From Desmodus rotundus (Eukaryota > Chordata > Mammalia > Chiroptera > Phyllostomidae), in assembly GCF_022682495.2 (NCBI RefSeq), contig NC_071397.1, positions 28,349,427-28,413,426 of the forward strand: a stretch of 64,000 nt of DNA, given 5' to 3'. The notes beneath the pieces were generated by a model. That model was not told the origin of the DNA. It made no database searches and worked only from the letters and a program-made list of their open reading frames with translations. The position numbers and the translations under genes are program-made. Each line of letters begins with the position of its first letter. The stretch's first letter is position 1. Of the stretch, positions 1-11,705 are shown piece by piece.

Positions 1-221
1 GATATACTTAGTGAATGACATAATGGAATTTATAATCACATTCATTGTTTTACAAAACCCATCTATTTTCTGCTATTTAAAAATTTCTGATATTCTCTAA
101 AAAAAAATCAGCCTTGATTTTATTTAAAAATAACAATTATCTTCCTTGTAAACCATTTTTTACTAAGCTGCTTCAGGCTTCCTGATGTTTAATGAAAACC
201 TCATATCTCTCAGCAATAGCT

Positions 222-405
222 TTTTTTAATTAATTTATTTATTTTTATTCAGTTACAATTGTCTGCATTTTCTCCCCTTCCCTCCTCCCCACCCCAGCCA
301 GTCCCACCTCCCTCCCCCACCTCTAGCCTCCCCCTTGATTTTGTCCTTGTGTCCTTTATAGTAGCTCCTATAGACCCCTCTCCCCACTCCCCTGTGACTA
401 TTGTT
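222..405 (-). mobile_element. L1 3'-end fragment
   Basis: A T-rich start followed by a C-rich tract with the CCCCAGCC motif is the reverse complement of the 3' end of the L1 family that recurs at 12.7, 15.7 and 34.4 kb. Only the 3' untranslated end is present, so this is a severely 5'-truncated copy on the minus strand. I did not find a clear target-site duplication. Confidence 0.8.
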
Positions 406-1628
406 ACAAAAATCATAAGTAATATTTAAACTATGAGGTCCTTTCCTACTGCTGCCATCCTGATCCTATCAAAGTGTGAGAATGTGTTTCATCTCCTTGA
501 TAACATCTACTTACTCAAACCTTAAAGTAGCCACAATCTCATCACTGCACTGAAAATTGGGAAATAATTTTAACACTCTTTTGACTAAGGAATTTATTTC
601 TTTGTGTGTTCAAAATTTGTTATAAAATATTTATTTTCTTATTTGTGTTTTTATTGTTTAGCATGGTAATGTCTATTCAGTTATAAGTATTGATGAAAAA
701 TAGTAAGAGATACTAATTCCATGAATTGCTTACTGTAAAAGTAATAGTGTCGGAATGCATTTCATGATCCATATTTCTTATAAAGAAAGCACCCTATAAA
801 TGAACAAAACTCTCATACATAAAGATACAATTCTCATTTAGAATTTAAAGACCATGTTAATTAAATGATATTTTGTCATAAGTTAAAAAAAGAATACTTC
901 AAAAATAGTGTTGATGAAACAGTCTCACAATTTAAATTCAATAAAATTATTTTAAATTATTAAATTTAAGCTTCGAGCCAAGCTCTTCTCTTCTGGAGGC
1001 TTACTTGGACAGCCAATTTACACAAGAGGTGAAGCATGTAAAAAATACTTCCTGCATATGGAAAATGATTGCACAGAGAATACACCTATTAAGCACCAGC
1101 TAGATAATGGAGTGCAATGCAAGTCAGACTCTAAGGAGGGTGAGATAATTTTCAGAAGTCCCTTAGAATTAATTGTCTTTCAGTGTTTTGAATGAGTTGA
1201 CCAGATCCCTCAAACAATACTATATCTGCTTCAGAAGGCCTAGGTTTAAGAGAATATAGACAAATCTATTACAAAATAGGCGGGAGGAGGAGAGGTTTAC
1301 ACTGGAGAAGAAAAGGCTGCGAAGTGTTCCTGCCCATGTCCACACCCCCGTGCCTCACCTGCCTGTGCCTGCCCTCGCGGCCACCCAGTTAACAACCTCA
1401 CGGCACAGCCTCTCACGCACTCCCTCTTCCACATACACCCATTGCACCGTTCCATGCGCAATACATACGGTCCTTAATGCTGTACTCCTTTGCATTTCTA
1501 ATGCTTGTTGTATGTATACTTACCATTCAAATTAGATTTGGGGAATGCTTTATTTTTCCCTGAGGGAAGGAATATGTGGCTGATTTATTGAGTATCTTAA
1601 TATTTATTACCAGTCTTGTAAAGAAATG
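406..1628. other. Unassigned AT-rich sequence
   Basis: No repeat or exon is recognised. The only compositional change is a C-rich, CpG-containing patch at about 1325-1475, which holds a short open frame of 61 codons. It has no recognisable motif and is probably not coding. Confidence 0.5.
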
Positions 1629-2556
1629 CTCTAACACAAATCAAAGCCGAGAAGACAAACAATCCAATTAAGAAGTGGGCAAAAAACCTGAGTAGACACT
1701 TCTGCAAAAAGAACATACAGAGTGCATGTAGACATATGAAAAAAATGCCCAACAACACCAATCATCAGAAAAAGTTCAAATTAAACCTCAATGAGGTATC
1801 ACCTCACACCTCTCAGAATGGCTGCCATCGATAAATCAACAAACAACAAGTTCTGGCGAGGTTGTGGAGAAAAGGAAACCTTAGTGCATTGTTGGTGGGA
1901 TTGTAGTCTGGTGTAGCCACTGTGGAAACAATGTGGAGTATCCTTAAAAAAATAAAAATAGAAATGCCTTTTCAACCAGAGATTCTACCACTGGGAACGT
2001 ATCTGAAGGATCTCAAAACACCAATATAAGAAATAGATATATATACACCCCTATGTTTATAGCAGCGCTATATGCAATAGCTAAGATGTGGAAACAGCCT
2101 AAGTACCCAACAGTAGATGAATGGATAAAAAAGCTGTAGTACATTTACTGAGTGGAATACTATGCAGCGGTAGAAAAAGAAAAAAAACTCCTATATTTTG
2201 CAACAGTATGGATGAACCTGGAGAAAATTATGCTAAGTGAACTAAGCCAATGAGTGAAAGAAAAATACCACATGATCTCGCTTATATGTGGAATCTAATA
2301 AACATAATAAACCAATGGTCAAATAGTGCCAGAAGCTTAGATACATAAAACAGACTGACAGCTGCTGGGAAGGAGGGGGGATGAAAGATGGTGAAAGGAT
2401 TAACCAAATAACATTCATGCGTGATCCGTAGACACATACAACAATATGCGGTTTAGCTTGTGTTGGGAGAAGGAGGAGCTCAGTGGAGGCGGGGAAAGGA
2501 CGAAAAAGTGGGAACAACTGTAAGAGCATAAACAATAAAAATAAAACTAAAAAAAA
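1629..2556 (+). mobile_element. 5'-truncated L1 (ORF2 C-terminus plus 3' UTR)
   Basis: Plus-strand sequence matches the last part of L1 ORF2, including the block encoding the cysteine/tryptophan-rich C-terminus near 1860-1930. It continues through the 3' UTR to an A-rich tail at about 2535-2560. Many stops and frameshifts interrupt the frame. The 97-codon minus-strand frame at 2242-2535 is only a shadow of this element. Confidence 0.9.
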
Positions 2557-2575
2557 AAGAGAGACAGAGAGATGT

Positions 2576-4393
2576 CCTATATACTAATTTTAGTGTATTT
2601 CCATTGAAGAGATAATCTAAAGAGCCTATACTGAAATGTAATAGTCCACTAAAATATGAAGAAAAGACATCTTAAATATGAAAATTGAAATTGATTTAAA
2701 AAGCTAAAATTTCATCATAATTATAATTATATACATTGAAATGTATCATCATTGTTATTGCCTTCAAAATAGAACTATTTTATATATGACATATTTCTAA
2801 TATTAAATCAGCCTACTTTCACCAATTTTCTGTCAAAATTATCTGCTATACTTTTCTGAGCTTAGAAAAGGATAATGACTTGCAAATTATATCTGTTTCA
2901 TATACCATGTGGGAAAAAAGGAAGAATGGGAATTAATAGTTATAACGAGTCTAGGGGAAAACCTGTTCAATTTTTCCAAAGGAAATGTGTTCTTTTAAAA
3001 AGCTTTTTAACACATAACATTTAAAGTGTGTTAAAGACATGAAGGCCTTTGGGAGCTGGGAAAAATTGGTACTAGAATATGGAATTTTGAAATTCTAAAT
3101 TGTATTTAGTCAAGTCGGTTGCAGTTTTAACAATCTTATAAATAATTAATAGTCCATATGCTATCCTGAGATTTTTGGTTTATGGCTTTATCATCATGAC
3201 CTATAGAATCAGGGTTTGTGGTCTTTAGCGCTTAGGGATAACAACTGGTTCCTTCGAAGAAATACCAAATTTGCTTTTCCCAGAAAATTAATTTTGTTTT
3301 TCATTTAATATATTAACTTTTCTTTAGTGTGACATTGTTAGACTCTCTAATGCATAAGGAAATTTAAAAATTGTATTTAAAGTTGTTATTGAGACCTAGG
3401 TAAGTATACTAGAATGGACCTACACATACACCTACCCACCACGAGGATGCCTGGGGTCTGACAGGTCTGAGCCTGCTGTGACTTTTTACGGTGGATAACA
3501 GCCCTATATTTAAAAATTAGAAGAAGAAGAAAGTACATGATTTTAGTTATTTGTGCTTTATTAACTTTGCAAGCTCTAAAATGCATTACGTTTCCAATTG
3601 AAAAGTCCTTCTATGGTTCCATTTCTAGTGGAAAGATGGAGTGGACGGGGCTGGCCTGCAGACTCTGCAGTCTAAACTGCTCCCTTTCAGGGCCCAACAA
3701 CTCACCAGGTTTGTGGGTAGTTCCCAACGTGGTCATATTCATGAAAGATCTCATGAGGATTTGGACTGGGTGTTTTTTTTCAATATTTGCTTGCATGTTA
3801 GTAGGGTCAATCTAACAATTTAAGGAGTTTGTTTTACATGCATGAACTAAAATTAATCATGGGCACTAGTGGAAAACACAATGGAAGACTGAAGTGAATA
3901 TGCTTGTTAACACTAGATGCGCATGGAAAGCAATGAAAAGAGATTCCAGCATTCATCAGTGGGTATTTTCATGACTATCAAAGGCTGATAACAACATAAG
4001 GAATTAAAAATCACTTGACAAAGCTTAAAGCCTGGTCTATGCATCTGTAATTTGTACAAAGGGATGTTTGTCTCCTTTACTTTTTAAATTATTTTCTGCC
4101 CTTGGTTTTGTCCATGTGGAAGAGCTTTCCAATGTTTTGCCTATGGAAAGCTCTTCGTAACTTTTACAGGAGAGCCATGAAATGCTAACCAGACAAGCAG
4201 AGTGATGCGCTACCAACAGCTGGAATTGAGAGAAAATTGTTCTCTATGTACAGTTATTTTTTTAGGGGGCATGTCCTAAATTCTAAATTTCAGTAAGCAT
4301 TCTTCTCAATTCATTTCAAATTCAGTTTAATTTTATTCATAATACATAGCTAATATTCTTCAAAAATTTTAGAATAAGTGTGCTATTGTTGGA
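2576..4393. other. Unassigned intergenic sequence
   Basis: AT-rich sequence in which I recognise no repeat family or exon. Overlapping short frames at 3386-3823 lie on both strands and have no coding character. A perfect inverted repeat at 4119-4156 is listed separately. Confidence 0.5.
4119..4156. repeat. Perfect 12-bp inverted repeat, 14-nt loop
   Basis: The arm GAAGAGCTTTCC (4119-4130) is exactly complementary in reverse to GGAAAGCTCTTC (4145-4156), with 14 nt between. The bases just outside the arms do not pair, so the stem is 12 bp. It is not part of any element I recognise. Confidence 0.9.
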
Positions 4394-4722
4394 GCAAGTG
4401 TTGGCAAACATTTTCAGTTAACAATCAAAGAGTAAGTATTTTAAGTGTATGAGCCATGGTGGTCTCGGTCCCATCTACTTACCTGTGCTGTGGTAGTATG
4501 AATGCAGCCATAGAAAACATGTAAACAAATGGGTATGAATGAATGTATAGATTATACATTTTATTTTCAAAAATAGGTAGCACTTAGGAATAGGCATAGG
4601 ACAGCAAAGGGGGGAATTTGAGACAACTGTAATAGAATAACTATTAAAAAATAATTGAAAAATTTAAAAAATAGTAGCAGGCCAGATTGGTATCCTAGTC
4701 TGAGAGGTTATCAATCCCTTTA
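4394..4722. mobile_element. Old hAT-Charlie-like non-autonomous DNA transposon, interrupted
   Basis: The left end contains TTGGCAAACATTTTCAG. The interior has the 'GCAGCCATAGA...GTAAACAAATGGG' block and the right end GCAGGCCAGATTGG, the order known for a MER-type hAT family whose ends read roughly CAGGGGTCGGCAAACT. The same family occurs in the opposite orientation at 23990-24233. The element is split at 4583-4668 by a short L1 tail. The exact subfamily is not assigned. Confidence 0.7.
4583..4668 (+). mobile_element. Very short L1 3'-end insertion (86 bp)
   Basis: The motif GACAACTGTAATAGAATAA followed by an A-rich tail is typical of an L1 3' terminus. It interrupts the hAT element. A duplicated target flanks it: AAATAGGTAGCA at 4571-4582 and AAATAGTAGCA at 4669-4679, differing by one base gap. 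Confidence 0.7.
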
Positions 4723-7340
4723 TAGTAAACAGAATAATAGCCCCCAAAGATATTCACATCCAAATCCCTTGAACCTGTGATTATGTTATGTTACGTATAA
4801 AAAGTGACTTTGCAAATGTCATTAAAAGTAAGGACATAGAGTCTTTAGGGTTTTCTATATACAATATCATGTCATCTGCAAATTATGACATGTCTGCCTT
4901 TGCGATTTGGCTGCCTTTTACTTTTCTTCTTGTCTCATTGCTGTGACTAGAACTTATAGTACTATGTTGAATAAGACATGTGAAAGCAGATATTCTTATA
5001 TTGCTCCTGATCTTAGGGGAAAGGCTTTTAGTTTGGGGCCATTGAGTATGATGTTGACTGTGGGTTTGCCATATATGGTCCTTATTAGACTAAGGTCCTT
5101 ATTATATGTTCCCTTTATTACCACTTTGCTGAGAGCTTTAATTATAAATGGGTGTTGGGTTTTATAAAATGTTTTTTTCCTGCATTATTGATATGATCAT
5201 GTGATTTTTATCCTTCATTTTGTTTATGCAGTATATAGCATTTATTGATTTGCAAATATTGTACCAACCTTGCATCCCTGGAATAAATCCAACTTGATTA
5301 TATTGTATGATCTTTTCAATGTATTTCCAGACCTGTTCTACTAATATTTTGTTGAGGGTTTTGCAAGTTCACCAGAGATATTGGCCTATAATTTTATTTC
5401 TTTGCAATGTCTTTATCTGGTTTAGGAATTAGGATAATGCTGGCCTCATAAAATGAGCTTGGGAATCTAATCTCCTCTTGAATTTTTTTGGAATAGTTTG
5501 AGAAGGACAGGCGTTAGTTCTTTGAATGTTTGCTGAGATTTGCCTGTGAAGCCCTCTTGTCTGGGGCTTCTGTTTGCCAGGAGTTTTTTGAGCACTGCCT
5601 TTTTTAGTTGTCATCAGTTTTTGCAACTGATTCCATTTTTGCAAAATTGTATATTTCTAGAACTATTTCAGTTTTGCAAAATTGTATGTTTCTAGGACTA
5701 TTTAATTATATTTTCTTACAATCTTTCATATTTCTGTGGTATCAATTTTTATTTCTCCTCTTTAATTTCTGTTTTTTTGGGGGTGGGGGGGGTCCTCTCT
5801 TTATTAGTCTGGTTAAAGGCTTGTCAATCTTGTTTATCTTTGCAAAAAACTAGTTCTTAGTTTCATTGATCTGTTTTATTGCTTTTATCGTCTCTGTATC
5901 ATTTATTTCCTCATCAATGTTTGTTACCTTCTTCCTTCTAATTACTCTGGGCTTTATTTGTTCTGAGCTAGCTCTTTTAGGTGTAGGGTTAGACTGTTTA
6001 TTTGAGATTTTTCTTGCTTCTTAAGGTAGTCCTGTATTGCTATGAATTTCCATCTTAAGACATCTATTCAGTCAATGGTGTTAGGAAAATTGAACAGGTA
6101 CATGCAAAAAAAATGAAACAAGACCACCTCCTTACACCATACACAAGAATAAACTCAAAATGGATTACAGACTTAAATGTAAGACTCAAAATAATAAAAA
6201 TCCTAGAACACATAGGCAGTAAAATGTCAGACATTTCTCATAGCAATATTTTTTTCTGATACATCTCCCAGGCAAGGGAAACAAAAAATAAATAAATAAA
6301 CAAGTGGGACTATATGAAACAAAAAGTGTTTGCACAGCAAACTATCAACAAAATAAAAAGACAGCCCCCTGAATGGGAAAACATATTTGCTAATGATACG
6401 TCTGATAAGGGGTTAATATCCAAAATTTACAGAGAACTTAACACTAAAAAAACACACAAACAAACAATCCAATTTTTAAAAATGGGCAAAGGACCTTAAT
6501 AGAGACTTCTCCAAAGAGGCTGTACATACTGCCTGTAGACATAGGAAAAATGCTTAACGTCACTAATCAGAGAAATGCAAAGTAAAACCACAATGAGATA
6601 TTACCTAACACCTGTCAGAATGGCTATCATCAGTAAATCAACAAACAAGTGCTTACTAGGATGCAGAAACAAGGGAACCCTCATGCACTGTTGATGGGAA
6701 TGCAAATTGGTGCAGCCACTGTGAAAAACAGTATGGAGTTTCCTCAGAAAATTTAAAATGGGACTATCTTATTATCCAGCAATTCTACTTATGGGAACAT
6801 ATCCAAAGAAACCCAAAACATTTATTTGAAAGAACATATGCACCCCCTGTGTTCATCGCAGCACTAATTACAATAGCCAAGATTTGGAAGCAGCCCAAGT
6901 GCCCATTCGTAGATGAGTAGATTTAAAAGCTATTGTACACTTACACAATGGAATACTACTCAGCTATAAAAATAGAAGGAAATCTACCTTTTGCTATGGC
7001 ATACATGAACCTAGAATGTATTGTACTAAATGAAATAAACCAGTCAGAGAAAGACAAATATCATATGATTTTAACTATATGTGGAATATAATGAACAAAA
7101 TAAACAAACAAAATAGAAACAGACTCATAGATACAGAGAACAGACTGACAGCTGGGTGTTGGGGAGGGGGCCTGGGTTTAGTGCTGGGTAAATTATGTGC
7201 ATGGATTAAGCAAAAATAACAAAACTCAATATGGTGACTATCAGAGGGAAAGGGGTGGAGGCAGATAAAATTGGGTAAAGGGGGTAATAAATGGTGATGA
7301 AAGAAGACTAGACTATTGGTGGTAAACAAACAATAGAATA

Positions 7341-8015
7341 TGAGGTCTGTCTGGAAAAAGTCCAGCCATTGTTAATATAATGAGAATACTTTGTGCAACA
7401 TTGATATAACCTGCCAGCCAAGGAGAGTGGACTGGAATGCACATACATGAAAAATAACAACCTCACTGTACTAGTCAGTGAGGGCGGTAGACACTATTGA
7501 GTGAGCATGCGCACTGTGTGGCTATCACATTCAAAATGACTGAATGAGTAGAGCAAGGAATCTGCATCAAATTTTGCAGGAAGCTTGACCATTCCTCCAA
7601 AGAAACTATTTGGATAATTCAGAAAGCCTCAGCTATGGGCAACTAGTGATTGGCAGCTTCATCATGACAACATGCTTGCTCATTCATCATGCCTCATGCT
7701 GAGTATTTTGGTGAAACATCAATAACCCAAGTGACTTGCCCCACTACAGCCCAGATATGGCACCCTGCAACTTCTGGCTGTTCCCAAAACTAAAATAATC
7801 TTTGAAAGGGAAAAAATATTTCAGACTTTCTATGAGATTGAGGAAAATAAGACAGGGCAGCTAATGGTGATTGGGAGAACTGTGTGAGGTCCCAAGGTGC
7901 TACTTTGAAGGGGACTGAGGCATCATTGTCCTATGTACAGTGTTTCTTGTATCTTCTTCAATAAATGTCTCTATTTTTCATATCACATGGCTGGATAACT
8001 TCAGGACAGACCTCA
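7341..8015 (+). mobile_element. Internally deleted Tc1/mariner transposon with intact TIRs
   Basis: The element starts TGAGGTCTGT and ends ACAGACCTCA, a perfect 10-bp terminal inverted repeat with weaker similarity extending further inward. TA dinucleotides flank it at 7339-7340 and 8016-8017, as expected for mariner. At 675 bp it is about half the usual 1.3 kb. It sits in the 3' UTR of the L1 at 4842-8108, whose sequence resumes directly after it. Confidence 0.92.
7536..7970 (+). pseudogene. Mariner transposase remnant
   Basis: From the ATG at 7536 the broken frame resembles the start of a mariner transposase (MTE.VEQ, then a helix-turn-helix-like stretch ending IIQKASAMGN). It then jumps straight to the catalytic-domain motif WQLHHDNMLAHSS, followed by a degraded 'LAPLQPRYG' and 'FFNKCLY'. 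The DNA-binding linker and first catalytic aspartate region are missing, so the internal deletion removed the middle of the gene. Stops and frameshifts show it cannot make transposase. The intact ends mean it could once have been moved by an autonomous relative. Confidence 0.85.
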
Positions 8016-8562
8016 TATACAAACAATGTATTACAGAATTATACACTTGAAACACTTAATTAACCGATGTAATCCCAATAAATTCAAAAAATACATATAT
8101 TAAAAAGAAGTATGGACATTGAGATGGGGAAAATATCCTTGATTATCTGAGTAGGTCCAATTTAATCATATGAGCCATTAAAAGTGGACAACCTTTCCCA
8201 ATAGTTATGGTCAGAAAGAAGCAACATAAAGACTCAGTTGCCACTGCTGACTTTGAAGATGAAGGAAGAGAGCTGCAAGCCAAGGGATATGGTCTCTTCT
8301 AAAAACTGTTGCCATCCAGGAAGGAAATGTGCACTCAATCCTGCAACTGCAAAGAACAATACTGCTGATACCTGAATAAGCCTGAACATGAATTTGTCCC
8401 CAGGTCCTCCAGAAAGGAGCCCGATTCTACCAATGCTCTGAGTTCAGCTTCTTGAATCTCTTGAGCAGTGACCCAGACCTCTGACCTACAAAAACTTCAG
8501 ATAATGAGTTTGTGTTTTTCTATGCTGCTAATTTGTGACAGCGGCTATAGAAAACTAGTTAC

Positions 8563-9254
8563 CCTGTATTGGAGCATTGCAAAATTAGTTTCTGGATTAT
8601 AAAGATATATATGTATACATTAATAGTGGCATTTTGAATCAGCTATACTATAATACTAATAATATATTACTCGATAAAAATCAGTTAGCAACTAGAGATT
8701 ATAGTTCCTCCTGCTGATTATTATATCATCATTTTAGGAACCTGATAGAAGGAATCATCACCAGACAGGCCAGTGAGAATGGCCATGTAAAGTGGAGGCA
8801 GATCTTAGGGAAAGTTACAGGAAGCCCTAAGATAGTACCACCTGGGCAGCCACAAGAAGGGCCTGGTGGAATCGGGTGTTGGAGGTCAGGGACAACTCTG
8901 ACAATCACAGTTACATTGTACTCTTGAAGCAATTTAGCCGAACTTCTCTACAGGCAGCTGCTAGACTGGAACAGTGAAAAACACCCTGCCAGCCCTTGTC
9001 TTTGCCTCAACCACATAAAAGTATTATTAAGACACATTATTCTATCATCTTAACTATAAAAGGGAAAGGCTTAAGGTGTATGTTGTATACATAAAGAATC
9101 TAGTTATTTAGGTATTTGTTTCTTAAAGTTACTTTGTACTTCAACTCATAGAAAATACTTGGAGAGGTTTTGTCCCATTTTTTGTTGAGCAATGCACCCA
9201 ACTCCTGTGCAACCATTGTTACAAATGACTAATCATATATGGGTAAGACACTCT
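8563..9254. other. Unassigned intergenic sequence
   Basis: No recognised repeat or exon. A moderately GC-rich segment near 8740-8940 carries a 67-codon minus-strand frame without identifiable motifs. Confidence 0.45.
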
Positions 9255-9432
9255 AAGGTATATACCATATTTTGCCTTCTATGATGCACATCCATGTTTT
9301 TGTGTGCATTATACATGGGGTTATTATACCCATGTATGTAATCATTATGCCCATGTATAATGCACATCCTTATTTCTCCCTCAAAAATTTGGGCAAAAGA
9401 AGTGCACATTATACACAGTAAAATACAAGAAT
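9255..9432. repeat. Hairpin-rich MITE-like repeat
   Basis: Several copies and reverse copies of the motif TGTATAATGCACAT occur (for example near 9300-9325, 9350-9370 and 9400-9420). The right end, GTGCACATTATACACAGTAAAA, is an approximate inverted copy of the left. The core CTCAAAAATTTGGGCAAAAG is also nearly self-complementary. This looks like a small palindromic non-autonomous DNA element with a partial internal duplication. I do not assign a family name. Confidence 0.6.
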
Positions 9433-11335
9433 GTGGAGGCAATGATTTTCTTTGTAGGATACACATATGAATAATTACTGATAATGGTTCTACTTTTTAC
9501 TGTTTCCCGTATGTCAGAAAGTATTAATTGAGAAATAATGTATATTCAGGTTAGTGATATATCTCAGAAATTAGAGAAGCAAGCTGTTACCTCATCCGCA
9601 GAAACAGTGTCATCTGTTTAATGTGAGCTACTGAGTAACCATATAGCAGAAGCTGATTAAAATATGTGCCCTCTCCATGTGTTCCCGTGAAATAGCTGCC
9701 AGCTCCTCGAGAGGAGCTGTGTGACATGAATGTGACTCGTCCTGATAAAACAATATTCTACATTGCTCACTTCAGTGGCCTTTATGCCTTTCTGGTTTAG
9801 TTAAAGCCAGCTCCTTCTTTTCCATCTCCTTGATTTGACGGGTTCCAAATGTGATGCTTTCTGTAGAACCCTTCAAAACCTCATTCAAAAATGTAAATCC
9901 ATTAAAAAATTCTGTATCTCCATGTTCCTATTAAGTAAGAACATAGAATTGCATTTTCAATGAGGCTCTTTATACTTCATATACCTATCAGCCATCCCCT
10001 CAAAAAAAACCAAGAGACTAAGTTTTAGTTACTTAAAAATACTATAATATGGAAAAGTACTTACCATAACCTTCAAAAGAAGTTTGGAAAATATTCAACG
10101 GACTATTTCCTGTTGTTGAGTTTCATATTATATCTTTTTCAACGTTGTGTCATTTCCATGGGAAATGTACCACACTTGTAGGGACTGTGAAGCTATTTAT
10201 AACTTGGGACATAACCCGAAAAGGGTTCCCTCTCGTTGATCATTGACCTGTTGTAGATATGACTATGGAAACATTTACATTTACTAAAATCTTACTTCAC
10301 CTAGCATGCATTGCTGAGATTTTTTAAATTGTGTTTTCTCAAGTAATTTGAAGATTATAAGTAGATATAAATTAGTCTTTTAGGATCATGTTAGTCATTT
10401 GGAACTGTTCTCAAGGAATTCCTAAAATCTATTTGTGCAATTATATAATAATGGTGATTAAACCTTAGTGGAGAAATAAGCCTCGCAAAATCCAGGTCAT
10501 TTTAATGTAATGCCTTCATGTCTAAAATTTTGAAAACTAAAGAGAGATAATCTAGTGAACAGTCTCTCTCCCATCTACATTCAAAATGTCACTGTGCAAT
10601 TTACTAGAAGACATGACAGAGAGAATATTCTTGGAATGTCTGAGTCACAACACTGGAAAGGATGAAAAGTTACGGTGAAGTCACTGCCCTTCTTCGTGTC
10701 CTTAAGATGCTTTTTCTATTTGTGTGTCTGGCCATCATAGACAAAAGGGTATTTTTGTTTCAAGAGGATTATGAAAAGTATAAGAAAGTTAAGAAGTGCC
10801 CAGATTCAGAATTTACTATGGCATATGAGCCCCAAGCATCTGAAAGTCTGAAGAAAAACAAAGTAAATGAACCACATTATTTCTGTTGTGTGTGTTTTGA
10901 GCAGTACTTCTCCAAATTTGATGTGGATGAAAATTACTGGGGTGGGTTAGAATGAATGAGCCCAGTTTAGCCCTAATCTCAAAATTCATGGAGCCAAGGA
11001 ATCTACATTTTTTTTAAATAAAGCAACTCAGTTGATTCTAGAGTAGATCCAGAGAAAACACTTTTTTAAAAAAAATGTTTATTTAAAGCCTTTTGTTTTT
11101 AAGGTTGTTCAGTGGAAGAATATAGGATTGGGCATGGATTGGAAGATAAAATTCTGGTTACTTCTATACCTGAGAATGTTAATAGACAGACAAAGGTGTT
11201 GGCAGTGTGAGCTTCCATTGGAAGCTTTAGAAAGCACTTTTAATGCATTCAGATATCAAGACTGTATTTAAGATTGCATGTGAATTGAATTTTTCAAAAC
11301 TTAAAAAAACACCAAAGGTAATAAGAGACACTTGG
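9433..11335. other. Unassigned intergenic sequence
   Basis: Nothing recognised except a small palindrome at 9700-9719. A 97-codon plus-strand frame at 10662-10955 has no recognisable domain and no splice or 3'-end signals that would make it convincing. Confidence 0.45.
9700..9719. repeat. 9-bp perfect palindrome with 2-nt centre
   Basis: CAGCTCCTC and GAGGAGCTG are exact inverted copies separated by GA, in otherwise ordinary sequence. Confidence 0.9.
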
Positions 11336-11705
11336 TCTTCATTCATTTTTATTGTGACTTTACCCTTACCTTTTCTGTAGCTACCTCCCTTCAGACCTCT
11401 CTGCTCATATATTGCCTTCCTAGTGAATCCTTCCCAACATACAAAGTTTCAGTCATTCATTTCCCAGCCTTTCCTACTCATTGTGATTTGCTTTTCACCA
11501 CAACACAGATTACCATCCAGCATATTATGTATGTGCTTGTTTATGGTTTTTGTCGCTCTCCCTTACCCCTTCAGTATAGTTAAGTCAATGAGGCAGGATT
11601 GTGTTTTGTTCAGTGTCGTATTACCAGTGCCTCCAAGGGTACCTGGAATGTAATAGGTGTTTACTAAGTGATTTTTGCATAAATAAGTAAATGAATAAAA
11701 TAACT
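11336..11705 (+). mobile_element. L2 3'-end fragment
   Basis: The right part has 'ATTACCAGTGCCTCCAAGGG', a TACCTGGAATGTAATAGGTGT-like block and an AAGTAAATGAATAAA tail. This is the diverged form of the L2 end that reads roughly 'gtgcctggcacatagtaggcgctcaataaa'. The pyrimidine-rich left part fits L2 sequence upstream of this end. It is mammal-wide and old. Confidence 0.7.

Larger units (their letters stand above)
4842..8108 (+). mobile_element. 5'-inverted (twin-primed) L1, about 3.3 kb
   Basis: The left part (4842 to about 6070) is antisense L1 ORF2 from the reverse-transcriptase FADD region back towards the endonuclease. The right part (about 6070-8108) is sense ORF2 C-terminus, 3' UTR and A-rich tail. 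This arrangement is the product of twin priming, with part of ORF2 lost between the halves. Near-identical 15-mers flank it: AGTAAGGACATAGAG (4827-4841) and AGTATGGACATTGAG (8109-8123), with 2 mismatches. All frames are broken. A mariner element interrupts its 3' UTR. Confidence 0.88.
4723..8562 (+). mobile_element. Ancient MLT1/MaLR-like LTR split by an L1
   Basis: Two separated blocks, 4723-4841 and 8109-8562, read as one element. The first has 'CCTTGAACCTGTGATTATGT' and 'GACTTTGCAAATGTCATTAA'. The second continues with 'GAGATGGGGAAAATATCC' and 'CTGACTTTGAAGATGAAGGA' and ends near 'AACTTCAGATAATGAGTTTG'. This order matches mammalian MaLR-type LTRs (established knowledge; subfamily uncertain). 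Only LTR sequence is present, with no retroviral gene. Confidence 0.65.

Noticed and set aside
10662..10955. 97-codon plus-strand frame
   Set aside because: No recognisable motif, no supporting signals, ordinary AT-rich composition. A frame of this size is expected by chance in 64 kb.
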